From NCBI RefSeq assembly GCF_015477765.1, contig NZ_JADLQQ010000017.1:62001-126000 (forward strand): a stretch of DNA of 64,000 nucleotides. The letters run 5' to 3'. The notes beneath the pieces are model-generated. The model had not been told where the DNA came from and did not search any database. It saw nothing but the letters and a program-made list of their open reading frames with translations. Origin of the DNA: Nocardia transvalensis (GTDB lineage Bacteria > Actinomycetota > Actinomycetes > Mycobacteriales > Mycobacteriaceae). Below are positions 36,136 to 45,242 of this stretch, in pieces; positions within the stretch are counted from its first letter, which is position 1; every line of letters begins with the position of its first letter. Made by a program: the position numbers and the translations under genes.

Positions 36136-36585
36136 GTGGACACCGCGCATGTGCTGCCCGTCGGGGCGCAGACACGATCGGGGTGGCGGTCTTCGGGGCA
36201 ACCCCTGCTCGTCGCCGGTGCGGCGGCCGCCGCGGTGGCGGTTCTGCATTTTCGCGATCCCCATGGGTACGGGTCCTACGGCCTGTGCCCGTTCTATGTG
36301 TTGACCGGATGGTGGTGTCCGGGCTGCGGTGGATTGCGGGCCGTTCACAATCTCACCGACGGCCGGGTTCTCGATGCTGTGCACAGCAATGTCTTTGTGC
36401 TGCCGTTGCTGGTGGGGGCGGTCGTGTGGTGGGCGAGCTGGGCGCTGGACCGTTGGCGCGGGCGGCCGCCTCGCCCGTTCCCGCTCGCGCTCGGCCGCAC
36501 CGGCTGGGCGGTCGTTCTCACGCTGCTCACGGCGTTCACCGTGCTGCGCAACACCCCGTGGGGCGGGTGGCTGGCGCCGGTGTGA
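36136..36585 (+). CDS. DUF2752 domain membrane protein
   Basis: 149-residue membrane protein with three or four hydrophobic segments. The DUF2752 signature CPFYVLTGWWCPGCGGLRAV is present with its three conserved Cys and the following His. Function unknown. GTG 36136 is the most likely start because it gives a normal family length. Confidence 0.85.
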   Translation: MDTAHVLPVGAQTRSGWRSSGQPLLVAGAAAAAVAVLHFRDPHGYGSYGLCPFYVLTGWWCPGCGGLRAVHNLTDGRVLDAVHSNVFVLPLLVGAVVWWASWALDRWRGRPPRPFPLALGRTGWAVVLTLLTAFTVLRNTPWGGWLAPV

Positions 36586-36640
36586 GCAAACCGCGGCGTG
36601 GTTGTGGGGATAACCCGGCCGCGCTGGGCATGCTCACACT

Positions 36641-36829
36641 ATGGCTGATTCCTTGAAGGCGCGGGTGCGCGAGAAGATACTGCGGCAACTGAACGAGGAC
36701 GGCGCCCCCGATCCGGAACAGGATGATCCCCGCCAGATCTCGGTGCAGAACGATCTGGAGGCCCTGGACGCCGTCGACGATGGCCATCCCTTGGTGGAAG
36801 AACTCGCCGAGCGCTACCTGACGCCGTGA
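36641..36829 (+). CDS. small conserved acidic hypothetical protein
   Basis: 62 residues: an N-terminal basic helix (MADSLKARVREKILRQLNED) followed by an acidic region ending HPLVEELAERYLTP. Composition and codon use fit a real gene. I recall no function. It is convergent with the PLP enzyme gene. Confidence 0.6.
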   Translation: MADSLKARVREKILRQLNEDGAPDPEQDDPRQISVQNDLEALDAVDDGHPLVEELAERYLTP

Positions 36830-36857
36830 CGCCCCGGGTGCGCGGCACCCTGCCGGA

Positions 36858-38177
36858 TCAGAATGTGCAGGGTGCCGCACCCGCGCCCGCGTCGGAGGTC
36901 AACCGCGGTCGCGTTTCGGGAACCGGGTTCCACTGCCCGGACGTGCAGGCGTAGTTCCAGCGCGGACCCTGGGCCACCAGCGTGGCGACGGCCTCGATCA
37001 GGCGGTCCACATCGGCGGCCGAGGTGCCCAGCCCGATGCTCGCCCGCAGGGCGCCGTCCACGCCGAGGTGGGCCAGCAACGGGTGCGCGCAGAATCGGCC
37101 GTCGCGCACCCCGATGCCGTGTTCGGCGGACAGATAGGCGGCGACGCGGCCCGGCTCGAAACCGTCCAGGGTGAACGCGACGATGCCGACGCTGTCCGCG
37201 CTGTCCGACCAGATGCGCAGGAACTGTACTCCGGCAATGGCTTTCAGGCCGTCGCACAGGCGCTGCGCCAGCCGGCGCTCATGGTCGACGACGGTCTGTT
37301 CGTCCAGTTCGCCCAGTGTGTCGCAGGCCGCGGCCAAGGCGGCGACGCCGAGCACGTTCGGCGACCCGGCCTCGTGCCGCTGCGGCGCGGGCGCCCATTC
37401 GGCGTCGGTCGCGCTGACCTGCGTGACCGCGCCGCCACCGGCCAGATACGGTGCGGCGGCGTCGAGCCAATCCCGGCGGCCGACCAGCACCCCGGCGCCG
37501 AACGGCGCATACAGCTTGTGTCCGGAGAACGCCAGGTAGTCGATGCCGCTCGCCTGCAGATCGATGCGCCGATGCGGCGCCAACTGCGCGGCGTCGACCA
37601 GGATGCGGGCGCCGCACTGATGGGCGATGGTGGCCAGGCGCTCCAGCGGCAGCACCTCGCCGGTGACATTGGAGGCGCCGGTGACCGCAAGCAGCGCAGC
37701 AGGTTTCGCGCACAGCTCGGCGACCACGCGGCGGATGGTCTCGGCGACGGTGTCCGCGGCGGGCACCACGCGGCGGCCGTGCCGGGTCCAGGGCAGGAAG
37801 TTGGCGTGGTGTTCGATGTCGAGCACCACGGTGTCGCCGGGGACACAGGAGGCCAGCAGGTTCAGCGAGTCGGTGGTGTTGCGGGTGAAGACCACGACCT
37901 GATCGTCGGCGCAGTTCAGGAAGCGGGCCACCGAACCGCGGGCGTTCTCGTAGCAGTCGGTGGAGATGCGGGAGGCGTAGCCGGCGCCGCGGTGCACGCT
38001 CGCGTAGAACGGCAGCAGCTCGGTCACCCGGTCGGTGACCTGGGCCAGTGCGGGGGCGCTGGCGGCATAGTCGAAATTGGCGTAGGTGCGAGTCCCGCCC
38101 TGTACCAACGGAACTCGCAAATCACATCCGGAGACGCGAGCGAGGGCGGCGCAGGTCTGATCGAGTACGGCAGTCAA
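36858..38177 (-). CDS. aminotransferase class V / cysteine desulfurase-like PLP enzyme, SAM-riboswitch controlled
   Basis: Fold-type I PLP enzyme of 439 residues starting at TTG 38177 with GAAGGG upstream. Visible are DIEHHANFLPW (His stacking on PLP), DAAQLAPH (Asp), the Schiff-base Lys in FSGHKLYAPFGAG, and a Cys-bearing RDGRFCAHP loop like the active-site loop of SufS-type desulfurases. An in-frame start at 38327 would overlap the SAM-IV riboswitch, so it is rejected. The riboswitch implies a role in sulfur amino-acid metabolism. Cysteine desulfurase is likely, but a related lyase or transferase cannot be excluded. Confidence 0.88.
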   Translation of the reverse strand: MTAVLDQTCAALARVSGCDLRVPLVQGGTRTYANFDYAASAPALAQVTDRVTELLPFYASVHRGAGYASRISTDCYENARGSVARFLNCADDQVVVFTRNTTDSLNLLASCVPGDTVVLDIEHHANFLPWTRHGRRVVPAADTVAETIRRVVAELCAKPAALLAVTGASNVTGEVLPLERLATIAHQCGARILVDAAQLAPHRRIDLQASGIDYLAFSGHKLYAPFGAGVLVGRRDWLDAAAPYLAGGGAVTQVSATDAEWAPAPQRHEAGSPNVLGVAALAAACDTLGELDEQTVVDHERRLAQRLCDGLKAIAGVQFLRIWSDSADSVGIVAFTLDGFEPGRVAAYLSAEHGIGVRDGRFCAHPLLAHLGVDGALRASIGLGTSAADVDRLIEAVATLVAQGPRWNYACTSGQWNPVPETRPRLTSDAGAGAAPCTF

Positions 38178-38198
38178 CGGGTAATCCCTTCGGCTCAG

Positions 38199-38226
38199 GG
38201 ACTCCGGAAATCGGTGAACGGAGTCC
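38199..38226 (-). promoter_or_regulatory. expression-platform hairpin
   Basis: GGACTCCG (38226-38219) pairs with CGGAGTCC (38206-38199), 12-base loop, directly between the riboswitch aptamer and the ribosome-binding site. Confidence 0.55.
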
Positions 38227-38227
38227 G

Positions 38228-38342
38228 CGCTTGCCGCGCCCGGTCGGGCTGCGGCCCGGTCGTCACCCGGAGCACCCCACCGCGGAGGAGGGTTGCCGGC
38301 CAGCAAGCCGGGGCTTGACGCTGGCACTCATGACCTGAGCCA
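38228..38342 (-). promoter_or_regulatory. SAM-IV riboswitch
   Basis: On the minus strand, GGTCATGAGTGCCAGCGTCA continues AGCCCCGGCTTGCTGGCCGG, CAACCCTCC, GCGGTGGGGTGCTCCGGGTG and ends GACGACC. This is the SAM-IV aptamer consensus as I know it, shared core with SAM-I. P1 pairs 38332-38335 with 38258-38261. GGCTCAGG at 38334-38341 is complementary to CCTGAGCC at 38192-38199, just before the ribosome-binding site, so ligand binding could control translation of the PLP enzyme. Confidence 0.88.
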
Positions 38343-38387
38343 GAGATTGGCAGACGGAGAGCGATCTTGTCAACCCCGGCGAAGGAC

Positions 38388-38445
38388 GTGCCGGGGTCGT
38401 GGGTGGGGGTGTGCCGGGGTAGTGGGTGGGGGTGTGCCGGGGTGG
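38388..38445 (+). repeat. G-rich 23-bp tandem repeat
   Basis: Two 23-base units (GTGCCGGGGTCGTGGGTGGG followed by GGT; 38388-38410 and 38411-38433) differ at one base, with a partial third unit. Repeated runs of three to five G could form a G-quadruplex. It lies between the riboswitch and the LysE gene. Confidence 0.8.
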
Positions 38446-38560
38446 AGGAGGGTGGGAGCGTGCTGGGACGGGCGGGTGAAGGCGTGCAGTGAGAGTGCGA
38501 GGGGGTGCGTGGGGAGAAGGTGGGGATAACCGCTTGATTTGGGGGGTGGGGTCGGCTGTT

Positions 38561-39211
38561 ATGGGTGGGGTGAGCTGGTCCCTGCTGGTCGGTTTTGTTG
38601 GGCTGTGCGTGTTGTTGTCGATTACGCCGGGGCCCGATTCGTTTCTGGTGCTGCGGTATTCGATTGTGGGGCGGCGGCCGGCGGTGGCGGCGGCTATCGG
38701 GTCGGCGGTGGGGGGCATCGTGTGGGCGGCGGTGGTTGCGGCCGGGGTGGCGGCGCTATTGGAGCAGTCGGCGACGGCCTATCGCGTGGTGAAGGTGATC
38801 GGCGGGATCTACCTGGTGTACTTGGGGATTCGGACGATCGTCGAGCAGCGGCGGGCGCGGGCGCGGGCCGCGCGGGCGGGTACGCCGGAAGATGCTGCGG
38901 CGCTGCGCCAATCGGTGTCGGTTCGATCCGCGTTCACCGCGGGCCTGCTGTCGTGCCTGCTCAATCCGAAGGTGGGCCTGTTCTATCTGGCCGTGCTGCC
39001 GCAGTTCCTGACCGAGGTGACCTTCGCCAACACCCTCGCCCTCGGTGCCATCGAAGCAACGGTCGCCGCCGTGGAAATGGTGTTGCTGGCCATGGCCGCG
39101 TCGCGGTTGGCGGGACTGCTGCGGCGGCAGTCGGTGCGGGATCGGCTGGAGCAGATCAGCGCGGGAGTGCTTGCGGCACTGGGGATCGGAACGGCCGCGT
39201 CGGCCAGTTAG
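38561..39211 (+). CDS. LysE/RhtB family amino-acid exporter
   Basis: Membrane exporter of about 216 residues with six helices. [20 protein letters not shown] near the N-terminus and [22 protein letters not shown] in the middle are LysE-family signatures. ATG 38561 is preferred; GTG 38570 is possible. Its stop codon overlaps the stop of the convergent flavin reductase gene by two bases. The export substrate cannot be told from sequence. Confidence 0.92.
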   Translation: MGGVSWSLLVGFVGLCVLLSITPGPDSFLVLRYSIVGRRPAVAAAIGSAVGGIVWAAVVAAGVAALLEQSATAYRVVKVIGGIYLVYLGIRTIVEQRRARARAARAGTPEDAAALRQSVSVRSAFTAGLLSCLLNPKVGLFYLAVLPQFLTEVTFANTLALGAIEATVAAVEMVLLAMAASRLAGLLRRQSVRDRLEQISAGVLAALGIGTAASAS

Positions 39212-39738
39212 TCGAGTTCGGTGGCGCGGTGGTAGCCGCCGTTGTAGTAGAGCAGCGGGGCGGCGATCGGCTGCTCGTCGGTGTTGTCGTACACGTGCGT
39301 GACCAGGCCCACCACCAGGGTGTGATCGCCGATCGGGATGAGCTGCTGCACCATGGCCCGCACCCAGATCGGCGTGCCGTGCAGCACCGGTTCGCCGGTG
39401 TCGAGCGTCGTCCACAGCGATTCGTCGGCGAAACGCTCCTCGGCGGCACGGGAAAAGCGTTGGGCGAGATGTTGTTGATGGTCGCCCAGGAAGTGCACCA
39501 CCACCGAGTCGGCGGCGAGCATGGCCTCGATGCTGGAGGAGGTGTGGGCGATGTTGAACGAGATCAGCGGCGGTTCCAACGACAGCGAGGCGAACGAGGT
39601 CGCGGTGAAACCCACCGGACCGCTGCCGGAATTCAGCGTGACGATCGTCACTCCGGATGGATAGTGGCGCATGGCGGATCGGTACTGCCCGGCGGTGATG
39701 CCGTTGAGGTCCTCGGGCACGCGTAGTCGCTTGCTCAC
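39208..39738 (-). CDS. flavin reductase family protein
   Basis: FMN-binding split-barrel protein of 176 residues. [15 protein letters not shown] and [20 protein letters not shown] are the characteristic N-terminal motifs; [13 protein letters not shown] contains the conserved GDH. Members reduce flavin for two-component monooxygenases or act as monooxygenases. The GTG start lies at the edge of the 77-bp tandem repeat, which duplicates its start region. Confidence 0.92.
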   Translation of the reverse strand: MSKRLRVPEDLNGITAGQYRSAMRHYPSGVTIVTLNSGSGPVGFTATSFASLSLEPPLISFNIAHTSSSIEAMLAADSVVVHFLGDHQQHLAQRFSRAAEERFADESLWTTLDTGEPVLHGTPIWVRAMVQQLIPIGDHTLVVGLVTHVYDNTDEQPIAAPLLYYNGGYHRATELD

Positions 39739-39886
39739 GACGTCACCTCGCTGGCGCTCGGGGCCGCCGTGCGCGACGCGCGCTGTACTGATGGTTCACT
39801 CGCAAGCTCGCTCACGACGTCACCTCGCTGGCGCTCGGGGCCGCCGTGCGCGATGCGCGCTGTACTGATCGTTCACTCGCAAGCTC
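39733..39886. repeat. 77-bp tandem duplication carrying a duplicated start region
   Basis: Two head-to-tail 77-base units (39733-39809 and 39810-39886) differ at about two positions; a third begins and stops at 39887. On the minus strand each unit reads GTGAGCGAGCTTGCGAGTGA and ends AGCGAGGTGACGTC. Each thus encodes a 26-codon leader frame whose TGA overlaps the next GTG. The last GTG is the start of the flavin reductase. Confidence 0.85.
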
Positions 39887-39937
39887 GCTCACAGCCCTAA
39901 CCTACGTCGGCGACGGCGATGGTATTCCGAACACCGG

Positions 39938-40411
39938 TCAATCCACATCGATCGCCAGCCCCGCGGTAATGCGCAGCAACTCGGTGTACGACGTGCGAAA
40001 CACCGTATTGGGATGTCCGGCGGCGGCCCACAGCTCCCGATGTCGCGACAGCGCGTTGTCCACGTAGGTGGGCAGGTTGGCGGGGTGCCCGACGGGGGCG
40101 ACGCCGCCGATCGGCTGCCCCGTCACCTCCCGGACCAGAGTGGCCGGTGCGCGGGTCAGCCTGCCCTGCAGGCGCGCGCCGGTGCGTTCCAGGTCGACCT
40201 GGTGGGCGCCGGATACCAGCAGCAGCACAGGATCGTCGTCGAGCAGGAACACCAGCGATTTGGTGATCGCCCCCACCTCCACACCGAGCGCCTGCGCGGC
40301 CTGTTCGGCGGTGTGCGTCGGCTCGGGTTGGGTGACGATCACGCCGTGATGGCCGCGCGCGATCAGCGTGTCCGACACCCGGGATGCGACGGGAGGCAAC
40401 GACCTGCGCAT
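39938..40411 (-). CDS. YbaK/EbsC family aminoacyl-tRNA deacylase
   Basis: Trans-editing enzyme that hydrolyses mischarged tRNAs, 157 residues. ALGVEVGAITKSLVFLLDDD contains the catalytic-lysine strand; GGVAPVGHP is the family GxxxPxG motif; TVFRTSYTELLRITAG is the conserved end. The start MRRSLPPVASRVSDTLIARG is normal. Substrate (Cys-tRNA-Pro or other) is not determinable here. Confidence 0.9.
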   Translation of the reverse strand: MRRSLPPVASRVSDTLIARGHHGVIVTQPEPTHTAEQAAQALGVEVGAITKSLVFLLDDDPVLLLVSGAHQVDLERTGARLQGRLTRAPATLVREVTGQPIGGVAPVGHPANLPTYVDNALSRHRELWAAAGHPNTVFRTSYTELLRITAGLAIDVD

Positions 40412-40452
40412 GGCACCAGCCTAGAGGCGAGTGCCGGTTACGGCTGGGCGAA

Positions 40453-40773
40453 TCAGTATTCGGGATAGCCTTCGACCGGACCGAGCATTCGGTCCAGGTG
40501 TTTCCTGGTGATCCGGGCCAACTCCTGCACCGAGCGTGCCGAAAGCTGCTCATGCACAACCGAATCCAAGGCGCGTTGCAGATCGGCCCGGGACAGGGCC
40601 AGCAGTTCGACATCGGCGGCGGCGAACAAGGCCTCGCGATCCGGATAGGGACGGCCGTCGGCGATCTTCTCCGCCCACGTCACATTGCAGCAGCATTCGT
40701 ACAGGGCGTGTACGGCGCGGCTGCGGGGGAGTGCATTGAAACGATCCAGGCCGAGGCCCTGGTGCATCAACAT
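40453..40773 (-). CDS. short OHCU-decarboxylase-like protein
   Basis: 106 residues from ATG 40773. LDRFNALPRSRAVHALYECC and NVTWAEKIADGRPYPDREAL followed by AAADVELLAL match the first half of 2-oxo-4-hydroxy-4-carboxy-5-ureidoimidazoline decarboxylases of purine catabolism. The HPRIG segment and following region are absent, and the C-terminus ends PVEGYPEY. It may be a distinct small family rather than an active enzyme. No uricase or other urate genes are nearby. Confidence 0.65.
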   Translation of the reverse strand: MLMHQGLGLDRFNALPRSRAVHALYECCCNVTWAEKIADGRPYPDREALFAAADVELLALSRADLQRALDSVVHEQLSARSVQELARITRKHLDRMLGPVEGYPEY

Positions 40774-40920
40774 GGTGGCCTCCGGAACCGGTGGCGGCGG
40801 TGTGGCTGGCGCATTACATGATCCGTCTTGTATCGGCCCGGGAACCACTGCCGCACAGCACATTTAGCACAAGTTTTACGCGGCCGCAGGGGGCCCTGAC
40901 AGGGTCGCTACGCTGGGCGA

Positions 40921-41742
40921 ATGACCGAATGGAAGGCCTTTACAGTCGAGAGCAGCGATCATGTCGCCCGGGTGACGCTGACCGGTCCCGGCCGCGGCAA
41001 TGCCATGGGACCGGACTTCTGGCGCGAGCTGCCGCTGATCTTCGGTGAGCTCGACGCCGATCCCGAGGTGCGCGCGATCGTGCTCACCGGCTCGGGCTCG
41101 CACTTCTCCTACGGGCTGGACCTGCCGGCGATGAGCCCGATGTTCGGCCCGCTGCTGGCCGAGAAGGCGCTGGCCGCCCCGCGCACGGCCTTCCTGGACG
41201 AGATCCGCCGCATGCAGTCGTCGGTGACGGCGGTGGCCGACTGCCGCAAGCCCGTGATCGCCGCGGTCTCCGGCTGGTGCGTCGGCGGCGGGCTGGATCT
41301 GATCGCCGCCGCCGACATCCGCCTGGCCGGCGCCGATGCGCGCTTCAGCCTGCGCGAGGCGAAGGTGGCGATCGTGGCCGATATCGGATCGCTGCACCGG
41401 CTGCCCGGCATCATCGGCGAGGGGCATCTGCGCGAACTCGCCTATACCGGCAAGGACATCGACGCCGCCCGGGCGGAGAAGATCGGCCTGGTCAACGACG
41501 TGTATCCGGATCAGCAGGCGGTGCTGGACGCCGCGCACGCGCTGGCGAGCGAGATCGCCGCCAATCCGCCGCTGGTGGTGCAGGGCGTCAAGGATGTGCT
41601 GGATCAGCCCAAGGCCGGGCGGATCGCCGACGGTTTGCGGTACGTGTCGGCGTGGAATGCGGCATTCCTGCCGTCGGAGGATCTCGGCGAGGCGATGGCG
41701 GCGGTATTCGAGAAGCGGCCGCCGGTTTTCCGCGGAGAGTGA
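40921..41742 (+). CDS. crotonase/enoyl-CoA hydratase family, dienoyl-CoA isomerase type
   Basis: 273 residues. HFSYGLDLPAMSPMFGP and SGWCVGGGLDLIAAADIRLA form the oxyanion hole and CoA site. FSLREAKVAIVADIGSLHRL has the Glu and the Asp characteristic of delta3,5-delta2,4-dienoyl-CoA isomerases. It likely acts in fatty-acid beta-oxidation. It resembles M. tuberculosis EchA21. It is transcribed alone, convergent with ppa. Confidence 0.92.
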   Translation: MTEWKAFTVESSDHVARVTLTGPGRGNAMGPDFWRELPLIFGELDADPEVRAIVLTGSGSHFSYGLDLPAMSPMFGPLLAEKALAAPRTAFLDEIRRMQSSVTAVADCRKPVIAAVSGWCVGGGLDLIAAADIRLAGADARFSLREAKVAIVADIGSLHRLPGIIGEGHLRELAYTGKDIDAARAEKIGLVNDVYPDQQAVLDAAHALASEIAANPPLVVQGVKDVLDQPKAGRIADGLRYVSAWNAAFLPSEDLGEAMAAVFEKRPPVFRGE

Positions 41743-41920
41743 TTCGCGCATTTCGGACAGGGACAGCGATCCGAGGTGCGGACTGCGACCGTCCCGCACT
41801 AGCGTGAAGTCGCGGAATTCGGCCGTGTGCAGGAACATTCGGGCGGCCGGAACCGAGATGGCCGACCGCGCGGCCATCGTCGCTCGGGGGGTCGGCGGTG
41901 GCGGCCAGAGTCGACCGACC

Positions 41921-41969
41921 CGAGCGCTCGGTGAGAGATTCGCAATCCGGATCTCCCACCGAGCGTTCG
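41921..41969. terminator. bidirectional terminator between the isomerase gene and ppa
   Basis: Long imperfect hairpin: CGAGCGCTCGGTGAGAGAT pairs with ATCTCCCACCGAGCGTTCG with two mismatches and a loop of about 11 bases. It lies 12 bases beyond the ppa stop on the minus strand. Confidence 0.6.
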
Positions 41970-41981
41970 CCCGCGGGGCGC

Positions 41982-42473
41982 TCAGTGGCCGCCCTGCTCC
42001 TTCAGCCGCTCGAAGGCCTCCACGACCAGGGATTCGGCCTTGGCCTTGCCGTCCCAGCCCTCGACCTTGACCCACTTGCCCGGCTCCAGGTCCTTGTAGT
42101 GCTCGAAGAAGTGCTCGATGGCCTTGCGGTCGAATTCCGGAATGTCGGCGACGTCCTGGATGTGGTTCCAGCGCTTGTCGCCGGCCGGCACCGCCACGAT
42201 CTTCTCGTCGCCGCCGGCCTCGTCGCTCATCAGCAGAACGCCCACCGGCCGGGCCTCGACGATCACGCCGGGGAACACCGACTCCGGCAGCAGGACCAGG
42301 CAGTCCAGCGGGTCGCCGTCGGAGCCGAGGCTGTTCTCGATGTAGCCGTAGTCGGCGGGGTAGACCATCGGGGTGTAGAGGTAGCGGTCCAGGCGCACGC
42401 GGCCGGTTTCGTGGTCGACCTCGTATTTGTTGCGCTGACCCTTGGGGATCTCGATGGTGACGTCGAACTCCAC
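41982..42473 (-). CDS. ppa: inorganic pyrophosphatase
   Basis: Family I soluble pyrophosphatase, 163 residues. The signature [12 protein letters not shown] contains the metal-binding aspartates; [20 protein letters not shown] is the conserved start and [11 protein letters not shown] a later motif. GTG 42473 follows AAGGAG. It is divergent from the D,D-carboxypeptidase gene, as Rv3628 is from Rv3627c. Confidence 0.96.
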   Translation of the reverse strand: MEFDVTIEIPKGQRNKYEVDHETGRVRLDRYLYTPMVYPADYGYIENSLGSDGDPLDCLVLLPESVFPGVIVEARPVGVLLMSDEAGGDEKIVAVPAGDKRWNHIQDVADIPEFDRKAIEHFFEHYKDLEPGKWVKVEGWDGKAKAESLVVEAFERLKEQGGH

Positions 42474-42602
42474 GTCATCTCCTTCGTTGTGCGGGGCTGC
42501 CGACTCGCCAGCTCGTTCGGGGGAACGCCGGCGAGGTGAGGATAGTGTGGTCGGCGGGCGCGTGGGTGCGGCAGGACGGGTGATCAGGGAGACAACGGTC
42601 AG

Positions 42603-44084
42603 GTGCTTGGTCGAAGCAGTAGGAATGACGGTGGACTGGCCGTGCGTCGGCGCCGCCACATGTGGATCGGGGTGAGTGCCGCACTGGTCGTGGTGCTGGT
42701 CGCCGCGGCGGTGGTCCTGGTCACGGTGCGGCCGTGGACCGAGGAATTCCGGCACGGCGGCTTGACGATCGCCGCGCCGCCCGCACCGGTGAAACCCTTT
42801 CCCCAGGTGCGTCCGGCCCCGCCGAATGCGCCGGAACCCGATCCGCAGCGGTTGGCCGCCCAGCTGGCACCGGTGGTCGCCAACCCGGATCTGGGCGCCT
42901 TCTCCGGCTCGGTGACCGACGCCGACACCGGGACCGTGCTGTGGAGCACGGCCGCGGACAAGCCGGTCATCCCGGCCTCCACCGCGAAGGTCCTGACGGC
43001 CGCCGCCGCGCTGCTGGTGCTGCCGCCGGATCAGCGCGTCACCACGCGGGTGGTCGCGGGGGCGAATCCGAACGAGGTGGTGCTCGTCGGCGGCGGGGAT
43101 CCCACGCTGACCGCGCAGGCCGACGGGAAGGGTTACTACCCGAACGGCCCGCGGCTGTCGGATCTGGTGGCGCAGATCCGCGCGTCCGGCCGCGCCGTCG
43201 ACACCGTGCTGGTGGACACCTCCCTGTATCCGGGCCCGCCCTGGCCCGCGGGCTGGGATCCGATCGATATCGCCGGCGGCTCCTGGGCTCCGATCGAATC
43301 GGTGATGATCGACGGTGGCCGGTTGGATCCGCTGGTCGAATACTCCCCCCGCACCCCTACCCCGGCCTTGGACGCCGGGCGGCGCCTGGCGACGGAGTTG
43401 GGCCTGGACCCGGCCAAGGTGCGCGCGGGCAAGGCACCCGCGGGGGCCGCCGAGATCGCGCATGTGCAGTCGGCGCCGCTGCGGGACCGGCTGCGGGACA
43501 TGATGGTTCACTCCGATGACGTACTCGCCGAGACGATCGGCCGGGAGATCGCCGCGGCGACCGGCGCCGAGCAGAGCTTCGCCGGGGCGGCCGCGGCGAC
43601 CAAGACCGCGCTCGACGCCGCCGGTTTCGACACCACCGGCCTGACCTTGCTCGACAACAGCGGATTGTCCACCGACGACCGCATTCCGGCGCGCCTGCTC
43701 GATCGTGTCCTCGCCGTGGCGGCCGCGCCGCAGCCCGGCCCGGCACCGGACCGGACCGGCCGCACGAGCACGTCGGCGGTCAACACCGGTGGATCGACAG
43801 ACCTCGGCTCACCGCTGGCCCCGCTGCTGGACTATCTGCCGGTCGCGGGCGGTACCGGCTCGCTGGCCGGGCGGTTCGTCACCGCGCGCGATCACACGGG
43901 CGCGGGCTGGGTGCGGGCGAAAACCGGAACTCTGTCGGTATCGAGCGCGTTGGCAGGGTATGTGCTGGACAGCGATGGTCGCGTACTGACCTTCGCGCTG
44001 ATGTCGAACGATCGCCCACCGGAGGCGAGCCGTCCGGCGTTGGATGCGATCGCTGCCACGCTGCGCAACTGTGGATGCTCATGA
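42603..44084 (+). CDS. D-alanyl-D-alanine carboxypeptidase/endopeptidase (PBP4, DacB type)
   Basis: 493 residues, Rv3627c-like, acting on peptidoglycan outside the membrane. An N-terminal signal anchor (about 21-42) is followed by a Pro-rich linker. Active-site motifs are SxxK in [13 protein letters not shown], an SxN variant in [14 protein letters not shown] (Asp for Asn) and KTG in [19 protein letters not shown] 42603 is the start, with GGGAGA upstream. Confidence 0.92.
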   Translation: MLGRSSRNDGGLAVRRRRHMWIGVSAALVVVLVAAAVVLVTVRPWTEEFRHGGLTIAAPPAPVKPFPQVRPAPPNAPEPDPQRLAAQLAPVVANPDLGAFSGSVTDADTGTVLWSTAADKPVIPASTAKVLTAAAALLVLPPDQRVTTRVVAGANPNEVVLVGGGDPTLTAQADGKGYYPNGPRLSDLVAQIRASGRAVDTVLVDTSLYPGPPWPAGWDPIDIAGGSWAPIESVMIDGGRLDPLVEYSPRTPTPALDAGRRLATELGLDPAKVRAGKAPAGAAEIAHVQSAPLRDRLRDMMVHSDDVLAETIGREIAAATGAEQSFAGAAAATKTALDAAGFDTTGLTLLDNSGLSTDDRIPARLLDRVLAVAAAPQPGPAPDRTGRTSTSAVNTGGSTDLGSPLAPLLDYLPVAGGTGSLAGRFVTARDHTGAGWVRAKTGTLSVSSALAGYVLDSDGRVLTFALMSNDRPPEASRPALDAIAATLRNCGCS

Positions 44085-44091
44085 CGGGTGG

Positions 44092-45240
44092 ATGACTATG
44101 ACCGGACCCGGTGACGAGGTGGCTCGAGACCGAGCCGAACGACCCGAACAGGTGGTGGTCGACGTCGCCACCGGTCAGCTGGTCCGCAAACCCAAACGAT
44201 CGGCGCTGGCCGGTGCGGTGGACTGGAATCTGGCCGCCCGCACCGGCACCGCACTGGTTCCCGCGGGCCCGCGCACCACGCGCTACTCGGCCCAACAGGT
44301 GGTCGCCGAGCTGGAGGAGGCCTCGGCGCGGGCGGAGGCCCCGGTCCGCGAGGTCAGCATGCTCGCCGACGACGGCGCGGTGCCCGCGGCGCGAATCGTG
44401 GACCGGCCCGGCTGGATTCGGGCCGCGGCCGACTCGATGTCGCAGCTCACGGGGGAACCCGAGGGCGAGCGGGGCCGATTCGCCGGTAAACCGGCGGGGG
44501 TGCAGGCCGGGGCGATGCTGGCCTTCCTGTCCACCGCGATCCTGGGCCAGTACGACCCGTTCAGCGGGCCCGACGGCACGCTGCTGCTGGTCGCACCCAA
44601 TATCGTCGCGGTGGAGCGGGCACTGGGCGTCTCGCCCAGCGATTTCCGGTTCTGGGTGTGCCTGCACGAGGTGACCCACCGCGTGCAGTTCTCCTCGGCG
44701 CCCTGGCTGGGCGACTACATGCGCCACAACGTGGAGGTGCTCGGCGACGTCGGCGAGGAGTCGATCAACGAAATGCTGCAGCGGTTGCTCGAGGAGTTGC
44801 GCGAGCGCCGCCGCGGCCGGGCCGAGGACACCGACGATCCGGCCAACCGCGGCGTGCTGGGCCTGCTGCGCGCCTCGCAGCCGCCGCCCCAGCGCGAGGC
44901 GCTGGACCGGCTGCTGATGCTGGGCACTCTGCTCGAGGGCCACGCCGATCACGTCATGGATGCCGTCGGTCCGGCGGTGATCCCTTCGGTGGTGCAGATC
45001 CGGCAGGCCTTCGATCAGCGCCGCCACCGTCCGGTGAATCCCTTGCAGCGGCTGCTGCGCGCCCTGCTCGGGGTGGACGCCAAGGTGGCCCAGTACGTGC
45101 GCGGCAAGGCGTTCGTGGACGAGGTGGTCGGCACGGTCGGCATGGACCGGTTCAATACCGTGTGGTCGGATGCGGAAACGCTGCCGCGCACCGACGAGAT
45201 CGGCGACCCGCAGCGCTGGATCGCCCGGGTGCTGGGCTGA
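44092..45240 (+). CDS. zinc-dependent metalloprotease (DUF2342 family)
   Basis: About 382 residues, Rv3626c-like. The HExxH site reads CLHEVTHRVQF; the likely third ligand lies in LLEGHADHVMDAVG. The protein is predicted cytoplasmic with no signal peptide. It starts 7 bases after the carboxypeptidase stop (ATG 44092, or 44098) and ends 2 bases before tilS. The conserved gene order dacB-protease-tilS-hpt indicates one operon. Confidence 0.9.
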   Translation: MTMTGPGDEVARDRAERPEQVVVDVATGQLVRKPKRSALAGAVDWNLAARTGTALVPAGPRTTRYSAQQVVAELEEASARAEAPVREVSMLADDGAVPAARIVDRPGWIRAAADSMSQLTGEPEGERGRFAGKPAGVQAGAMLAFLSTAILGQYDPFSGPDGTLLLVAPNIVAVERALGVSPSDFRFWVCLHEVTHRVQFSSAPWLGDYMRHNVEVLGDVGEESINEMLQRLLEELRERRRGRAEDTDDPANRGVLGLLRASQPPPQREALDRLLMLGTLLEGHADHVMDAVGPAVIPSVVQIRQAFDQRRHRPVNPLQRLLRALLGVDAKVAQYVRGKAFVDEVVGTVGMDRFNTVWSDAETLPRTDEIGDPQRWIARVLG

Positions 45241-45242
45241 CC

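Noticed and set aside
38178-38327. Upstream extension of the PLP enzyme frame
   Set aside because: The DNA is a SAM-IV riboswitch and expression platform; the TTG at 38177 has a matching ribosome-binding site.
39733-39887. CRISPR array
   Set aside because: Units are directly adjacent, near-identical over 77 bases and without spacers.
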